A stretch of 64,000 bases of DNA from Isoetes taiwanensis (lineage: Eukaryota; Streptophyta; Lycopodiopsida; Isoetales; Isoetaceae). Below, piece after piece: positions 1 to 12,077 of the stretch. The translations under genes and the position numbers were made by a program. The notes below the pieces were generated by a model. It saw only the letters and a program-made list of their open reading frames with translations. It made no database searches and had not been told where the DNA came from. Position 1 is the first letter of the stretch, and every line of letters starts with the position of its first letter. The DNA is taken from positions 7,072,109 to 7,136,108 of the forward strand of contig JAJEKV010000004.1 in assembly GCA_021234155.1 (NCBI GenBank), read 5' to 3'.

Positions 1-589
1 TCATCTTTAGTAATGAACCTTAATTTATCTCCCAATGATTACATAGTGTTTGCCATTATAAGTTTTCTTTCTATTCCTCTTAAAAATAAGAGCTGTGAGA
101 AATGCTATGCGTAAATTTTGTAGTCCAAATTATTATACAAGAAATTTATCGCGGCGACCAAGGCTGCCACGAACATTTCTCTTCCCCGAATTACTCCTGC
201 AAAAAGGGATTTGTATGTCTGCGGAATGGTGTGAAAGATGTTCTTGAAATGCAAGAGAGTTTTATATCTTTGAAATGATGTGAAAGATGTTCTTGAAATG
301 CAAAGGGGGATTTTTATATCTTTGGAATGGTGTGAAAGATGTTCTTGAAATACAGCTTAATATTAAAGTATTTATGTAAAAGACATTCCTTTCTACGTAA
401 ATTGGATTTGTTTGGCTATGAATTTGAGAACTATGAGACTTGATGAATGATTTGGGTTTCCCAACTATTTCATATTGCACGATTTAGGTTGCTTAGCATT
501 TCAAACATTGTTATGGCTTATTGACATTGCTCCATTGATATGAATTTCTAGCCTTTTTCTAGCCTTTTTTCAATTTATCAGAAGTTTTG
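1..589. repeat. AT-rich flank with a degenerate ~50-bp tandem repeat
   Basis: No gene is recognised here. Between about 220 and 355 a unit of roughly 50 bases occurs three times. Each copy contains the core GGTGTGAAAGATGTTCTTGA or a one-base variant, followed by a T-rich stretch. The copies differ by small indels, so the array is old. The segment lies just upstream of gypsy gag debris and may be the decayed leader of that element, but nothing proves this. Confidence 0.5.
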
Positions 590-1275
590 AACTGGAGCAA
601 ATGAACAAGTTTCAAAATCTTGTCCAAGAGGACACTGTGGAAGGATATGCCAATAAGTTTAGGGCATTATAGCCATATAGACCAACTACGACAGTGGCAC
701 AGTTAGCCGATAAGTCTATTCATGGGTTGAAGCGCGAGATGATTCTGTTAGTAGGGGGAGTGACATATCCTAGCTTGGAAGAAGCTATAAACTAAATTTA
801 AAGAGCAAGTCCAAGATAGGATTAAGCAAAGTCGGAAAAAAGCAGCCAAACACTGGAAGCTTGCAAGGAAAATCTTCATAAGCAGAGAAAAAAGGGTTTT
901 GTTGCTCCTAGTGGTCCTGGAGGAAATGTATGTCCTATGCCTGCAAGGCAGATAAATGCACCAGCTCAGATGAGCCAGGAGGAACGAGAATGATGTCATA
1001 GGGCTATGTATCTTCTGCAAAGAGGTTAGGCATAATGCGGCACGTTGTCTTCGCAGATGGAGAAACGTGAATAATGCAAGGCAATAGGTTGCTGAAACTG
1101 CTGAGTATGACAGAAATGCTGCTTATGGGAACCAGGGTAATCAACCTCAGGCTAGTGGTGGGACTCCAGGAAATAAGATTAGACGAGCAACGAGTACCCA
1201 AAGTGTTGCTGGTCCACGAAACGCTCTTACTGAGGAGAGGCCTGCATGGGCCCAAGCCGTTACACTGAAAGATCA
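590..1275 (+). pseudogene. Ty3/gypsy gag relic with a zinc knuckle (element A)
   Basis: Translated pieces read like the tail of a Ty3/gypsy Gag, including a stretch resembling QEDTVEGYANKFRAL and, near 1006-1050, a CCHC zinc knuckle with the pattern CxxCxxxxHxxxxC (CIFCKEVRHNAARC). Several in-frame stops and frame changes interrupt it. Gag packages element RNA, and this copy cannot make a full protein. It is collinear with the protease and RT pieces that follow, so the three are remains of one insertion. Confidence 0.6.
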
Positions 1276-1370
1276 AAAGCAGAACCAGACATGCGCGCTT
1301 ATGCTATTGATGATGATCCTCTAGAATATCTTGCTACTGACGTTATCCATCTTCCAGGTAGCATTCAAAT

Positions 1371-1922
1371 TTGAATGACAGTAGTAGTACGTATAATTTT
1401 ATTTCACCTAGACTTGTTGATCAGTTGGGTTTGCATATGACTGCACGGCACCCAAGATCTGTAGAATTAGCATATGGTGTGATAAAGATGTCAAATGGTT
1501 GTATTCCTCAGTTGGAATTTAAACTCTGTGGATTAGTATTTCGTGCTAATTTTGAAGTACTTGATCTGGAGAAGTATGATTTAATTCTGGGAATGTCATG
1601 GTTGAGAGCCGTAGACGCCTATATAGATTGTAAGAAGAGTGCTATCCTCTGTATGTTGTCAGATAGTTCATTTAAGAGACTGGGTAGTTGCCCTATGATT
1701 TTTGGTCCTCTTGTATTATCGTGTAAGCAGGCTAAGCGCTATTTGCACCGGGGGGAGGGGGGGGGGTATATGCATGTCATAATGCTAATTAAAGCTGCGG
1801 AGGTGCAAAAAACCGTCGTTCCTCAGCTTATTCAGACTGTGTTAGAGGAATCCAAAGATGTGTTAGAGGAATCCAAAGATGTGTTCCCTGATAAACTCAA
1901 TAGAATTACCTCCCTTTTGTGA
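1371..1922 (+). pseudogene. Ty3/gypsy retropepsin-like protease relic (element A)
   Basis: The frame resembles the retropepsin region of chromoviruses: a segment ending in NFISPRLVDQLGL is followed about 60 residues later by the hallmark YDLILGMSWL. The expected catalytic D(T/S)G motif is not intact; the sequence there reads DSSST. The reading frame lacks its upstream Gag part and ends at a stop. A 21-base tandem duplication (1839-1859 and 1860-1880) and an impure G-run (1749-1767) lie within it. It is a non-functional remnant. Confidence 0.6.
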
Positions 1923-2090
1923 GGCGAACCATGAAATCGAATTGTTCCCTGAATCTGCACCACCTTCACGACCTCCTTACCGTTTTAATGCTGTGGAGAT
2001 GGTGGAATTAAAGAAGCAACTGGAAGAATCAGTAGAGCAAGGATTTATTAATCCTAGCACATCTCCATTTAGAGCTCATGTCCTATTTGT
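1879..2090 (+). pseudogene. Ty3/gypsy reverse transcriptase, N-terminal stub (element A)
   Basis: This piece carries the conserved lead-in to a Ty3/gypsy reverse transcriptase: an I(E/D)L motif, then RPPYRFNAVEMVELKKQLEE and GFINPSTSPF. It breaks off before the VKKKDG motif, at the junction with LTR-like sequence near 2091. None of the RT palm survives here. The break marks where a later insertion or recombination removed the rest of the element. Confidence 0.7.
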
Positions 2091-2766
2091 AGTATGGGTC
2101 TGACACCTCCTGGGTTGCAGGGCAGGCCCCGAAAGGACGGCCTCGGATCGATAGGTGTAGTGATCCGACCTATGGATTTTGGAGGGTTTAAGTCGGGTAC
2201 GGATGCATGGGCACTGACATGGCACGATCCTCTAGCAGATCCAGGGAACCATTGTGCCCAGGGAAGGGACGCCTCCCTGACCTGCCTCATCGCACCGGGG
2301 AGATGTAACTCGGAGTAGTCTCATAGGGTGAATCCATGAGATTGCGTCTCCAGAAGGCTACAATCACGCTATGGCATGTTTCAGCCTATCTGCAAAGTGG
2401 ACTACCTAACCGTTGTTCTATGTCAGCCAATGCCATTGACATGATTCCGTCTGTTGTTATCTGGAGGCCTTGACCATCAGTTGATCCCCTTGGAGTCTGA
2501 GCCCGGGGTAGGACCCTCTTTTGTGATGCATTTCATATGTTATATTGGTATTATGTTGAGGATTGCATTGATGATGGATGGACCACCTCTTGAGGTTGTA
2601 TATTATTATGTGTATCGTTAGGTGCTAACTTGTATGTACGCTTCCGCTATATAGTATTCCCCATGGAAGGCATGGGACGAATGACACCTCCATGTCCTTC
2701 ACCCGCATTACTTGCCCATCATAAGTGGTCCGAGTCGACGGAGGGCCTTTCCGTGGTGATGGAGTT
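2091..2766 (+). mobile_element. LTR fragment related to the LTR of element C
   Basis: The order of conserved blocks matches the 5' LTR of element C at about 24190-24930. Shared pieces include GGGTCTGACAC versus GGGTCCGACAC, CACGATCCTCTAG, CATCG.ACCGGGGAGATG, CGGAGTAGTCTC, GAGTCTGAGCCC.GGGTAGGA and GCTTCCGCT followed by GGGACG.AATGACACCTC. Similarity is moderate, so this is another subfamily. It has no matching second LTR here and abuts the short LTR remnant of element B. Confidence 0.6.
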
Positions 2767-2892
2767 GGGCAGTCCAATATTGATCAACGAGGGAGGATCT
2801 GGGATCCGTGGTGTGGTTGGCGGTTGATCAGGGTATCCCAAACGGGCGAAATTTGCTTAGTGAATTTAATGATGTAACAAAGGTATCGAGCA
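2767..2892 (+). repeat. 5' LTR remnant and primer binding site of element B
   Basis: The LTR tail ends TGTAACA at about 2879 and is followed by AAGGTATCGAGC. That resembles the usual plant primer binding site TGGTATC.GAGC, complementary to initiator tRNA-Met, with a changed first base. Only about 110 bases of LTR remain, against about 1.1 kb at the right end. Confidence 0.5.
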
Positions 2893-4250
2893 AAGATGAT
2901 CAACATGTGCCGATTTGCCGCCAAGACCCCGCTGATGGATTGCCTAAAGTGTATCCGCCTGAAGAGGGCATAATACCCGCCCTCGAGGACATTCATCTGG
3001 ATGATGAATTGCCCGAGTTCGAGCTGGATGGGGGAGCACCCTCAGAAGCTGCTCCTGAAGCAGCTATTCCTGTAGGTGCTGATCATGTAATTGACCGCAA
3101 GTCGCGACTAATACCGGTAATGAAAATGCCGGAACGCTTCGAGAGCAAGTATCGAAAGGGGTCCGGTGGAGGTGGAAACTTACCCGACGAGAATGTAGGT
3201 CATGTCAACCGCCTGACTGAGAACTGAACGAGATAAAAGCTGAATAAGCTAAGTTCCGAAACACCCTAGGGTTGATACAGGAAAACCTGCAGAAGTGGGC
3301 CTTTGAAGGGAAGGCCCGGGAACTTCGTTTAAGTAATGTAGTAGAAAAGTTTTTACAGTGTGGTCGGGCAGTTCCATCGCCTCGTGGACAAACCATGGTG
3401 TTCCTCACGAGGTTGCACAACCGACCTAGTGCACCATCGAGAGTAAACACGGGGTTGGCCAAGAACCAACCGAGCTTCGGGGTGTCATGGAAGGTGTCGC
3501 TCAGCCAGAAGATCTCTGGGGGAGCTTTCTGGTGAAGAGATTAAGTCTCTGGAGCGTGTAAAGATGCCCGATTTCTATGGCAAGAATGTTAGGCCTGAGC
3601 AGGCTATATGATAGTTCAATCAAATGAAGCTGTATTTTGCAGCTACAAAGAAAGGTGAGAATGCCCGACTGATGTATGCCACCCTGAAGTTGAAGGGACC
3701 GACAACTGCATGGTGGGACATCCACACCGATAATGGTCGAACCGCATACTTGAGGGATTTTTGTCACCGTTCGGCAGGGAGTATGCACCTCACCATGACA
3801 GCGCGACATGCGCTCATACAGCGGAAGGATCTCACTCAAACAAGGTCTCTATGGGATTATGTGACAGAGCTGAGGGCGCTCTTTTCACGATTACCCGAGA
3901 TTACTACCAGGATGCGCGTGGATCATTTTATAAATGGTCTACTGGGATGCTAGCATTCGCATTTCATTTGCCGCAGTGAACCTGGCCGACTTTGAGTCGG
4001 CTGTTGAGATTGCCAGGAAACTGGTAGGTAGGGAAGAGTCCAAGAAGGCACAAAATTTTGCTAATTGGAAGGCAAAAGGGCCGGAAACTTTCAAGGATCT
4101 GCTCCCTCTAAGAAGCGTAAGAATGATTTCAAGGATAAGCCCACCGGGGGCAAGGCCAAGGAAGGTGATACTAAAACAGATAAACCCAAGGGGTGTTATC
4201 GTTGCGGGGTTGTAGGGCACTTTGCCCGAGAATGTACAAAGCCTCGCAAG
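2880..4250 (+). pseudogene. gag of element B, broken
   Basis: Gag pieces lie in several frames. Around 3560-3720 the sequence reads like a Gag capsid (KMPDFYGKNV, LKLKGPTTAWW). At 4194-4235 there is a clean CCHC zinc knuckle, CYRCGVVGHFAREC, preceded by a lysine-rich stretch. Stops fall at about 3608 and elsewhere. The part at 2880-3227 is acidic and proline-rich and its role is unclear. Gag would bind and package RNA; this copy cannot. Confidence 0.65.
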
Positions 4251-4259
4251 AAAGTTTTG

Positions 4260-4766
4260 GCCAGTACTGCAAAGGTAAATGATAAGCCAGAGGTAAAGGC
4301 GTTATCAGTTATTGCTCGAGAAGAGATGGTAAGCCCTACTTCACGCTCTTATGCAGATAAAGTTATAAGATTGTTAGGTAGAATCAATAGTAGAAACACT
4401 CATAACTTTATTTCTGCAGATCTAGTACATGATCTAGGGCTGGAATTGAACGAGGTGGCTCCGTATGTGATTGAGTCTGAGGCTGGACCACAAACTCAGT
4501 ATCACAGTGAGCAAGCACGGGGTGTTTGCTTGTAGTTGTTGGACAAAGAATCATGGGTTGTAACATCTATGTCCATAGATTTAGACATCGCTCAGCTAAA
4601 GCGATATGATGTCATTCTAGGCATGAAATGGTTACAACATGTTGAGCCACAAATTCTCTGGCCAACACACACCTTGATTTTCAATTTGCCGTCAAGTGAA
4701 GTAGTTAGTGGTCAAGGTTTACCACATGTAGAGCCTAGTAAGCTCATGCCAGCCATTCAGGCCTAA
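4260..4766 (+). pseudogene. Retropepsin-like protease region of element B
   Basis: After the zinc knuckle, the frame shows HNFISADLVHDLGLELNEV and, about 60 codons later, YDVILGMKWL. These are the flanks of the chromovirus protease. The catalytic DTG is replaced by sequence reading INSRNTHNF, and a stop interrupts the frame at about 4534. The protease would cut Gag-Pol into mature proteins. It is inactive here on both counts. Confidence 0.6.
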
Positions 4767-4799
4767 AAAATTTTCAAAGTTAATACAAATGCTTTTTCT

Positions 4800-5640
4800 T
4801 TGATGTACTTGAGAAAAGATGACTTGATTATCAAATCATATAACTCGTTGGTGGTTAACACCGGAGTAAACTCTGCGGTAGATCAAAGATTAAAAGATCT
4901 TTTGAATACCTTCAGGGACGTCTTTCCAGAAGAGTTATCCGAGGGACCACCACCCTCACGGGGTGTCGAACGCGACATTGAGCTTGAACCTGGGGTTAAG
5001 CCCATGGCACGTGCGCCCTATCGTTTAAGTCCTCTAGAGCTTGAAGAGGTTAAAAAGCAAGTGAAAGAATTTTACGACCAAGTAAATCACCTTTTGCGAG
5101 TCCCGTGTTGCTCGTTAAGAAAAAAGACGGTACTATGCGGATGTGCATCGATTACAAAACAACTATAAAAGATCGATATCCTTTACCTCGGGTCGATGAT
5201 ATTCTAGATCATCTTGGGGGTGCCAACTGGTTTACCAAGATAGAACTCCGAAGTGGATATCATCAGATTACGATTCGGGAAGGGGACGAAGCTAAAACTG
5301 CATTCAAAACTCATCAAGGCCATTATGAGTTTCTGGTTATGCCGTTTGGGCTTACAAATGCTCCTGCAACCTTTATGCGATTAATGAATCGGTATTCTCT
5401 GAGCATTTGGACAAGTTTGTAGAGGTATTTTTAGATGATATTCTCATCTACTCCCAAATTATCAAAGAACATTTTGCTCACTTGGAGCAAGTTCTTCGAA
5501 TTTTGCAAGAGCACAAACTCTATGCAAAGATCTCCAAATGTGACTTCTTTAGACAACAGGTGGCCTATTTGGGACACATCCTTTCTGACAAAGGTGTATC
5601 ACCCGATCCCGCCAAGGTACAAGTGGTACAACAATGACTC
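4800..5640 (+). pseudogene. Reverse transcriptase of element B
   Basis: The RT is readable through three frames. Its motifs appear in order: [30 protein letters not shown], a degraded [23 protein letters not shown], and the catalytic box FLDDILIYS near 5430. Frameshifts near 5100 and 5390 and a stop at 5635 break it. The polymerase active site aspartates are still encoded, but the chain is not continuous. Confidence 0.8.
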
Positions 5641-6245
5641 CCACCAGAGAACGTTTCGGAGTTACGAAGTTTTCTAGGGTTAGCCACATACTACCGTAAA
5701 TTCGTACCCAAGTTCTCTAAAGTTGTCGCTCCTCTCACTGATCTTTTAAAAAAAGATCACGATTTTGTGTGGGGGAGAGAGCAGCAACAGGCATTCCGGC
5801 GCATTAAGGACTTGTTAGTGAGCAGTCCTGTGTTAAAGGTGCCGGATTTAAATCAAGCATTCGAGGTCTATACTGACGCTTGCGGCCAAGCGTTAGGGGC
5901 GGTATTAATGCAGCAGGGTCATGTGGTAGCTTATGAAAGCCGAAAACTAAGTCCTGCTGAAAGAAATTATGCAATCTATGAGCAAGAAGTGTTAGCCATT
6001 GTGCATGCATTAAAGACTTGGAGGCAGTACTTGTGTAGTGGGACGAACAAAGAGCCGCACAAGTTTATCGTCTATACAGACCATAAACCGTCGAGATTAG
6101 CCCGAGGACAAAGCTAGGTAGCTAGACTTCCTCCATGAGTTCCATTTCTCCATTGAGCATATGCCTGGCAAGAATAATCCAGTTGCCGATGCATTATCAA
6201 GGGTTAAGCATATAAATATCTTAACAACCTTGGCAAGTAATCTTA
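5641..6245 (+). pseudogene. RT connection and RNase H of element B
   Basis: The RT-RNaseH linker (around 5650-5760) continues into an RNase H with [36 protein letters not shown] and VYTDHKP. The domain degrades the RNA strand during reverse transcription. A stop at 6115 ends the continuous frame, and the usual tail reading ADALSR survives as DALSRV near 6190. The element is dead but the domain is recognisable. Confidence 0.75.
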
Positions 6246-6327
6246 TATAAAGGATCAAAGATGCATATCCTGAGGATCAGCAAGATCTGGCGATGGTCAA
6301 GGGGAGCTGTGGACTGAGCAAGAGGGT

Positions 6328-7386
6328 TTGCATTTCTATAAGGGAAGGATTTATATTCCTTCAAGTGGGGACCTTAGGGAGTCGATTCTACGTGAGCATC
6401 ATGACACTCCGCAAGCTGGACATGGAGGTGAATGGAAGACGCATGAGTTGGTAAAAAGGTTCTACTACTGGCCAGAATTGCAAGATCAAATCAGGAACTT
6501 GGTAAGTCACTGCTTGGTGTGTTAAGCAGTAAAGACGGATCATGGGAAAACCCCAGGATTGTTACAGCCCTCCCTATACCAAATGAAAGCCGAGTATGGA
6601 CTTTATAGTCGCATTACCTAGAACCGCTAGGCAACATGCTCAAATTTTGGTCGGTGGGTGGATCGGCTAACCAAGTATGCTAAGTTTATAGCATTAAAAG
6701 GGGAGGCTACGGGACATGACGTAGCAGTTGCCTATATGCAACATATATTTCCAACCTTCGGACTTCCCTTGTCCATTGTAAGTGATCGGGATACTAAGTT
6801 CACGGGCCACTTCTGGAGAGATCTCATGAAAGGATTGAGTATTCGATTATACATGAGTAGTGGAAATCATCCACAGACGGATGGGCAAACCGAGCGCATA
6901 AACATGATCCTAGAGGATATGTTGCGAAGTTTTGTCCACGAGAAGCAATCTAGGTGGGAGGATTATCTATCCGATCTAGAGTTCGCCTACAATAATAGCC
7001 ATCGTACTGGAATTCAGATGACTCCCTTTATGGCTATGATGGGTCAGAATCCAAGGGCTTATTCTAGTATGCATAAGTACCTTAGAACTGAAGTTGCAGT
7101 ACATATGCTCCATGATATGGATGCAATCTTGCGGCAATGCAAGCAAGCTTTGCGAAAAGCTCAAGATAGAGCACGAACGTCTGCTAATCAGCATAGACGT
7201 GGTATCTCTTATGCGGAAGGTGATTATGTTTTCCTACGGGTTGTTTATCCTTCGGCATTAAGAATGAACACTTTACGGCCTTTAACTAAGGGCCGGGTGC
7301 CCAAACTTACTCCGCGGTATGTTGGACCTTTTAGGGTTACTAAAAGGATCGGGGAAACAACGTCTGAAGTTGAACTTACCACGTGA
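6328..7386 (+). pseudogene. Integrase zinc finger and catalytic core of element B
   Basis: An HHCC zinc finger occupies about 6370-6525 (HHDTPQAGHGGEWKTHELV, then HCLVC). The core follows with VDRLTKYAKF, SDRDTKF (second catalytic Asp) and [13 protein letters not shown] (with the catalytic Glu) at about 6655-6900. The stretch at 6658-7386 is open for 242 codons. A stop lies just after the zinc finger at 6524-6526, and the first catalytic Asp region is degraded. Integrase would insert the element DNA into chromosomes. Confidence 0.8.
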
Positions 7387-7645
7387 AGTAGGGATCCATC
7401 CTATATTTCATGTAAGTCGGCTAAAAAGGGCTATACCGATATCTCGTGGTTAGTCCGCAAAGTATACCAATTGTCTTAAACTCCTCTGTAATGCCAAACG
7501 TCTTTTGGATAAAAGGGTTCGGCAACTGCGCAATAGAGATGTGGTAGAACATCTGGTTCAGTGGCAGGACCAGTCTCCTGAGGATGCCACCTGGGAGAGG
7601 GAGGAATTTGTGCAGCAGTTCGCTCATCTAAAGGATCAATCTTGA
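7387..7645 (+). pseudogene. Integrase tail with chromodomain (element B)
   Basis: Past a frameshift near 7383, the sequence reads LLDKRVRQLRNRDVVEHLVQ, then DATWEREEFVQQF, ending at a stop near 7645. This is the C-terminal chromodomain that defines chromoviruses, with the W of the aromatic cage region and the EDATWE motif present. Chromodomains in this position guide integration to particular chromatin. The fold is intact but it is cut off from its integrase by stops. Confidence 0.75.
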
Positions 7646-7656
7646 GGACAAGGTCC

Positions 7657-7673
7657 AAAAGGAGGGGGAGGAA
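7657..7673 (+). other. Polypurine tract of element B
   Basis: The 17-base purine run AAAAGGAGGGGGAGGAA lies directly before the LTR start TGTTACA. This is the position and composition expected for the plus-strand primer of a Ty3/gypsy element. Confidence 0.85.
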
Positions 7674-8791
7674 TGTTACAGGTGCTCCCAAGGGTATAGC
7701 CGGAATCGGACCCTTGACGGGCATCCATGATGGGGTAATTGTTAGTATGCAAATTGCCGTGCGCTTGGAATTAATGGGCCATGTTGGACGTGAATCACCT
7801 ATGGGTGACGAAGCGGAATAAGTGGTAATAATTACTAGCGACGGATAATGGTTAAGCTAGGGGCACTAATATTATCAAGTATTAGTCTTGCAGGGAGCTT
7901 GCAAGGGTTGTAGACACAGAAGACCTTTATTAATGTATGGCTAACTAAGTTGTTAGTAGAACTAGTATTGGTACTAGGGGTAAAAACATTAATAAAGGGA
8001 AATGAAAGGTTAGCTATGTTAAATATTAAAGTTTTAAATGGACATGTGGCGTTAATACGTTGAATGGGTTGAAAAACCTGTTATAAAGAAGAGATGGACG
8101 AATTTGTATCGCACCAAGAGAGACCCGGCCGCCGGAGGCTGATAGTGGTGGCATGGAGCTATGATTCGGATCGAATCAAAGCATGGGCAGGTCGGTTTCG
8201 ACTAGAGTGGATCAGTAGTGAACTCCGGGGGCTTGATTATAAAGCCCGGAGAAGGAATTTGTTGGGGCAGCGGGAATTGGGTGCGAAGGACTTGATTACG
8301 CAAGCTAGAAAGATCCGGGGACACTTCTAGTTTACGGCCCCCCTATCCTATCGGACGGTGGATCCGGCTTCAAAAAGGCCATCAACGGTGGAGATGTCAT
8401 CATCCGCCAGGGGCCGCAAAAGTAGAAACTACCCAAGATCCGCTCGAGTTGAAACTTGGAAGACATCTTCGATTGGGCAAGCGCCGATTCTGGCTGTGGT
8501 AATCTCGGTAAAAGGCCAAGGCCTCCGGAGGTCTGGACTATGCTCTTTGTCTGCGGTAGCCGGGTTGGTTGCTCGGAGGAGTCTTTGGGCAGATGCTTGT
8601 GATTCACTCGGGGGAACTTACCGAGGGATTCAATCATCCGTGTGGTGTAAGAACACCGGTTGGAGCAATCCAATATTGATCAAGGATGGAGGATCCGGGA
8701 TCCGTGGTGAGGGAGGATCCGGGATCCGTGGGTGTGGGTGGCGGTTGATCGGGGTATCCCAAGCGGGCGAAATTTGCTTAGTGAATTTACA
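7674..8791 (+). repeat. 3' LTR of element B
   Basis: It starts TGTTACAGG right after the polypurine tract. The right end is uncertain. The terminal block at 8665-8787 matches 2767-2868, then the two copies diverge, so the last bases were probably lost. Inside, GGATCCGGGATCCGTGG is duplicated in tandem at 8690-8730. The open frame at 8094-8330 lies in the LTR and shows no protein signature. Confidence 0.65.
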
Positions 8792-10810
8792 GAATGTTTG
8801 CCTTTTAAATAATTATTTCTGGAAAGTTAAACCTTAGAAAGTTAATGAACTTCTAAAGAAACAAGGTGCTACGCACGGAGGGTTGCCCTCCATGGCCGGA
8901 GGGTGAAGTGGCTTAAATCATACTTGAAAGTCATGTCTTTACAATCAATCAAAATTGCTATTTCAAAGCAATAAAGTACTTGATACTTGACTTTATGATG
9001 ATTGGCCCGAAGAGATCTTTAACTGCCAGCATGGAACAACGATGGTATAAGCATAAGGACAAGTGTAATAGAGGAGATAATAAAAATACATGTTTTGTTA
9101 GCATAGAAATGAGAGAACTCCTTGAAGACATCTGATCGATTTTTTTGTCACAGAGGGCTTCAAACATCTGAGGAGCAAGTTTTGTAGAGGAATAAAGCAT
9201 TGACGCATAGCCTAACTCCAAACCTCGCAAGAGAAAGTAAAACCCAATGATTGCGGACTCGAAATGCAAGATCTAGAGCAACTTCATTGTCTACATCGTT
9301 CAATTTTTGTTGATCCAATTATTTTGCAAATAAATCATGGCTACGGGCTTGTGAAAAAGCAATGCTTTTATTCTGCTTCTTTGCCATGCCTATGTGTGTT
9401 ATAGTTCGAAACAAAGAATTGACCAAGTAATTTAATGATATATTAAATTCTTTGCTAAAAACAACAAAGCAACTATTTGAAAGTGACATAGCACATTTAG
9501 ATAGAACTCTAACCCAACCATCGGACTTACACTTGGCAGCGTGTTACTAAGCAGAAGAGGGAGTAAAAAAGATAATTTAAAATAGCTCAAGAAAGTAGGT
9601 TCCATGAAGCTAATAAAATTTGGCAACCCAACTAAGATCTGTTCATCATTGCAAAGCAAACTGCTTTTGTGATTCCTGCATGCCCAAATATAACAGAAAA
9701 TGAAATGAGCTAAAAGATAGATAGTAGTTTTAACGTCACGAAAGGAAGTTGTGACAAAGGTAGCGCCCAGATACAAGCAAACTTGGGTGCTTCATACCTG
9801 GAGTCTTAAGCAGTTATAGGCCTGCATCCTAAAGATCTCCATCAGCTGTATGAAACGAGAAGAAGTATAAAAATGATAAATACAACATAAGGATCCGAGA
9901 AGCTCCAAAACACTTGAACTCTGCAGCCACAAAATTTTACAGGCTGCATTAGCTCATTCTCATGTTGAAAGCTTACAATATGATTACCCATGATATGAAT
10001 CAGAAGAGTGAAACAGGAATCTCTACAATGGTTACTAACATTCTAGATTCTAGAGGTACATCGTCCATTTTTTGTGCCTCTGCTGTTGAGTGTGAATAGG
10101 AGGTGTTTCAACAAAGTTCCAATTGTTTAAGGACTGCGCTATAGGCAAGGTGGTAAATGTAAGCAGAAATCACTCTAGTCATTCACTAAAATTTTTTTGT
10201 CCTACAAATACAGCTTCCATACATGTCGATTAGAGATTTGGTACCATTACGCACATGCTTGTGTACATGCTTACGGCACATGCTTCTCAGACAAGCATTT
10301 TGATCTCCGTTATGGTGCCAATGAGCAACTATAGGATGCTAGCTTTGAAAACATGCTATAAAAGATTAGGTTCAGCAAATTTTGGCATCCTTTTGGTTCT
10401 TGATTCAGCAAATTTTGGCATCCTTCTCGTTCAGAATTCTTGAAATGCATCCTCTAGTGATCTCATTTAAAATGACAGAAATCAGAATGCAGCACAGAAT
10501 ATATTTGAGCCAATATAAGACTCATTGGCTCCTAGCAAATTTTTTGCAGCTAATATATAGGCTTGGCTGCAGTAAAGGTGCATCATTTAAAAAGGCCTCT
10601 GATAGCTGGTTTTCACAATTGGGCAAAAAATATCTCATCCCACAATTAGAATGTTATATTATGTAACAATCTCATAAACAGTTCCTGATTAAAGGCTTGT
10701 GTTATTCTGATAAACATTTAAGTGCTATGTGCAATGGACAGATCTAAACAAGCAGTTTCAATGAAGAAAAAAAGAAAAACTACTGAGTACCAGATTCAGA
10801 ATATACCTAT

Positions 10811-10881
10811 GGGGATTTTCTTTTTCTTGAGCCATCCTTGTCCATATGTCCGAGTTTCATCTTAGCAAGCTCCGTCTGAGT
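10811..10881 (-). other. Possible small exon of an unidentified minus-strand gene
   Basis: Read on the minus strand, a T-rich tract ending ACAG precedes a segment reading TQTELAKMKLGHMDKDGSRK, followed by AGGTATAT, a fair 5' splice site. The basic, hydrophilic peptide differs from the surrounding AT-rich noise. In this phase a stop falls at the exon end, so the exon may be terminal. I cannot name the protein or tie it to other exons. Confidence 0.3.
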
Positions 10882-10995
10882 CTGTAAAACATGCCACGTA
10901 AAACGCATGCGCATATTTCATGCCGAATATGCCTTGTAGACAGCTTAAACATGTTGTTGTAGGACCAATAAAGTCTTAAAGTTTATTTGAATTGG

Positions 10996-11039
10996 CTCTC
11001 TCTCTCTCCCTCCCTCCCTCCCTCCCTCCCTCCCTCTCT
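10996..11039. repeat. (CT)n/(CCCT)n microsatellite
   Basis: A run of CT dinucleotides passes into seven or more CCCT tetranucleotides. It is a simple sequence repeat with no other content. Confidence 0.95.
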
Positions 11040-11993
11040 GCTCATATCCTTGCATTAGACGCTAGAGCGATGGTAAAATTGAGTTAAAACCAAATAATAT
11101 TAATATTGCCATGAAACCAATGTGCAAGCTAACTAAACAAAGACCAATAGATACAACATTTGAAAAAATTTGCACAAGGCCAATGCTATGCAAATATTGA
11201 TGATGAAATATTCATGTAAAAACTCTAATCTTGTTTTGAGTCCATGGCATTTATTACTGATGTGATCTTGTTCATCTCATCTGTCATGTTTTCATTCAAA
11301 TAAGGTGGTTCATATGCCATCCATATGTTAGAAAGTTGTTCCAAAGTTGTACAAGACATTAGATAAATAAGAATGATGGTACTACATATGTTGCTCAAAT
11401 ATGACAAAAGCAAGGAATCAAATATACCTTGATTGCAAGATACTCTACCAAGGAGGTCCAAACAAAGTTGAAACATAGCCAACAATTTTAAGAGTTGGAA
11501 CAACCAACAATCTTCAAATACTTTTATAATGTTTAAAGATCCAATTAGTAATTCCAAGCCATAAAATCTTTTAACAAACCTTACAAATACCCGTAATTCA
11601 AAGGCTAAAAAAACCAAATTTAGCAAAGTCAGTCAATAACTTGGTATTACACATTCCAAGAACATGATATCTACAAAAGACGGAAGATATTCATGTAACA
11701 CTTGTATGGCATCTACAGAAGATAGAACTCCAATGTCTTCGTATTACACTAGATAATAAATCCAACATACAACAAATCCAGCATCTCATATTTTAAAGAG
11801 TGTAAAGCAATCACAATTGCCAACCTGTACAACTTGAAAGAATGATCACAATAAAAATGCACATACAGCCCACATATTTCCCAATAAAGACTAAGGCAAG
11901 AGTTGCATATATCTGCTTCAAACGTGAGATTTCAAAACTACAACTATTTACTTACAACAATAGATGAAAGCCATGAAGATAGATGGTCTAAGG

Positions 11994-12000
11994 ATGGATG

Positions 12001-12048
<48 letters not shown>

Positions 12049-12077
12049 TATAGATAGATAGATAGATAGATAGATAG
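11994..12077. repeat. (GATA)n microsatellite
   Basis: About 20 GATA units form a nearly perfect array with one TATA interruption near 12048. Confidence 0.95.

Larger units (their letters stand above)
2767..8791 (+). mobile_element. Decayed Ty3/gypsy chromovirus (element B)
   Basis: A gag-protease-RT-RNaseH-integrase-chromodomain order identifies a Ty3/gypsy chromovirus. A ~110-bp block (2767-2868) recurs near the right end (8665-8787), which shows that the left side keeps only the tail of the 5' LTR. The 3' LTR starts TGTTACA and the left LTR ends TGTAACA, a matching 7-bp terminal inverted repeat. Many stops and frame changes show it is dead. No target duplication can be given because the 5' LTR is truncated. 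Confidence 0.75.

Noticed and set aside
7476-7724. Minus-strand open frame over the chromodomain region of element B
   Set aside because: It is a shadow of the plus-strand chromodomain and LTR start, with no motif of its own.
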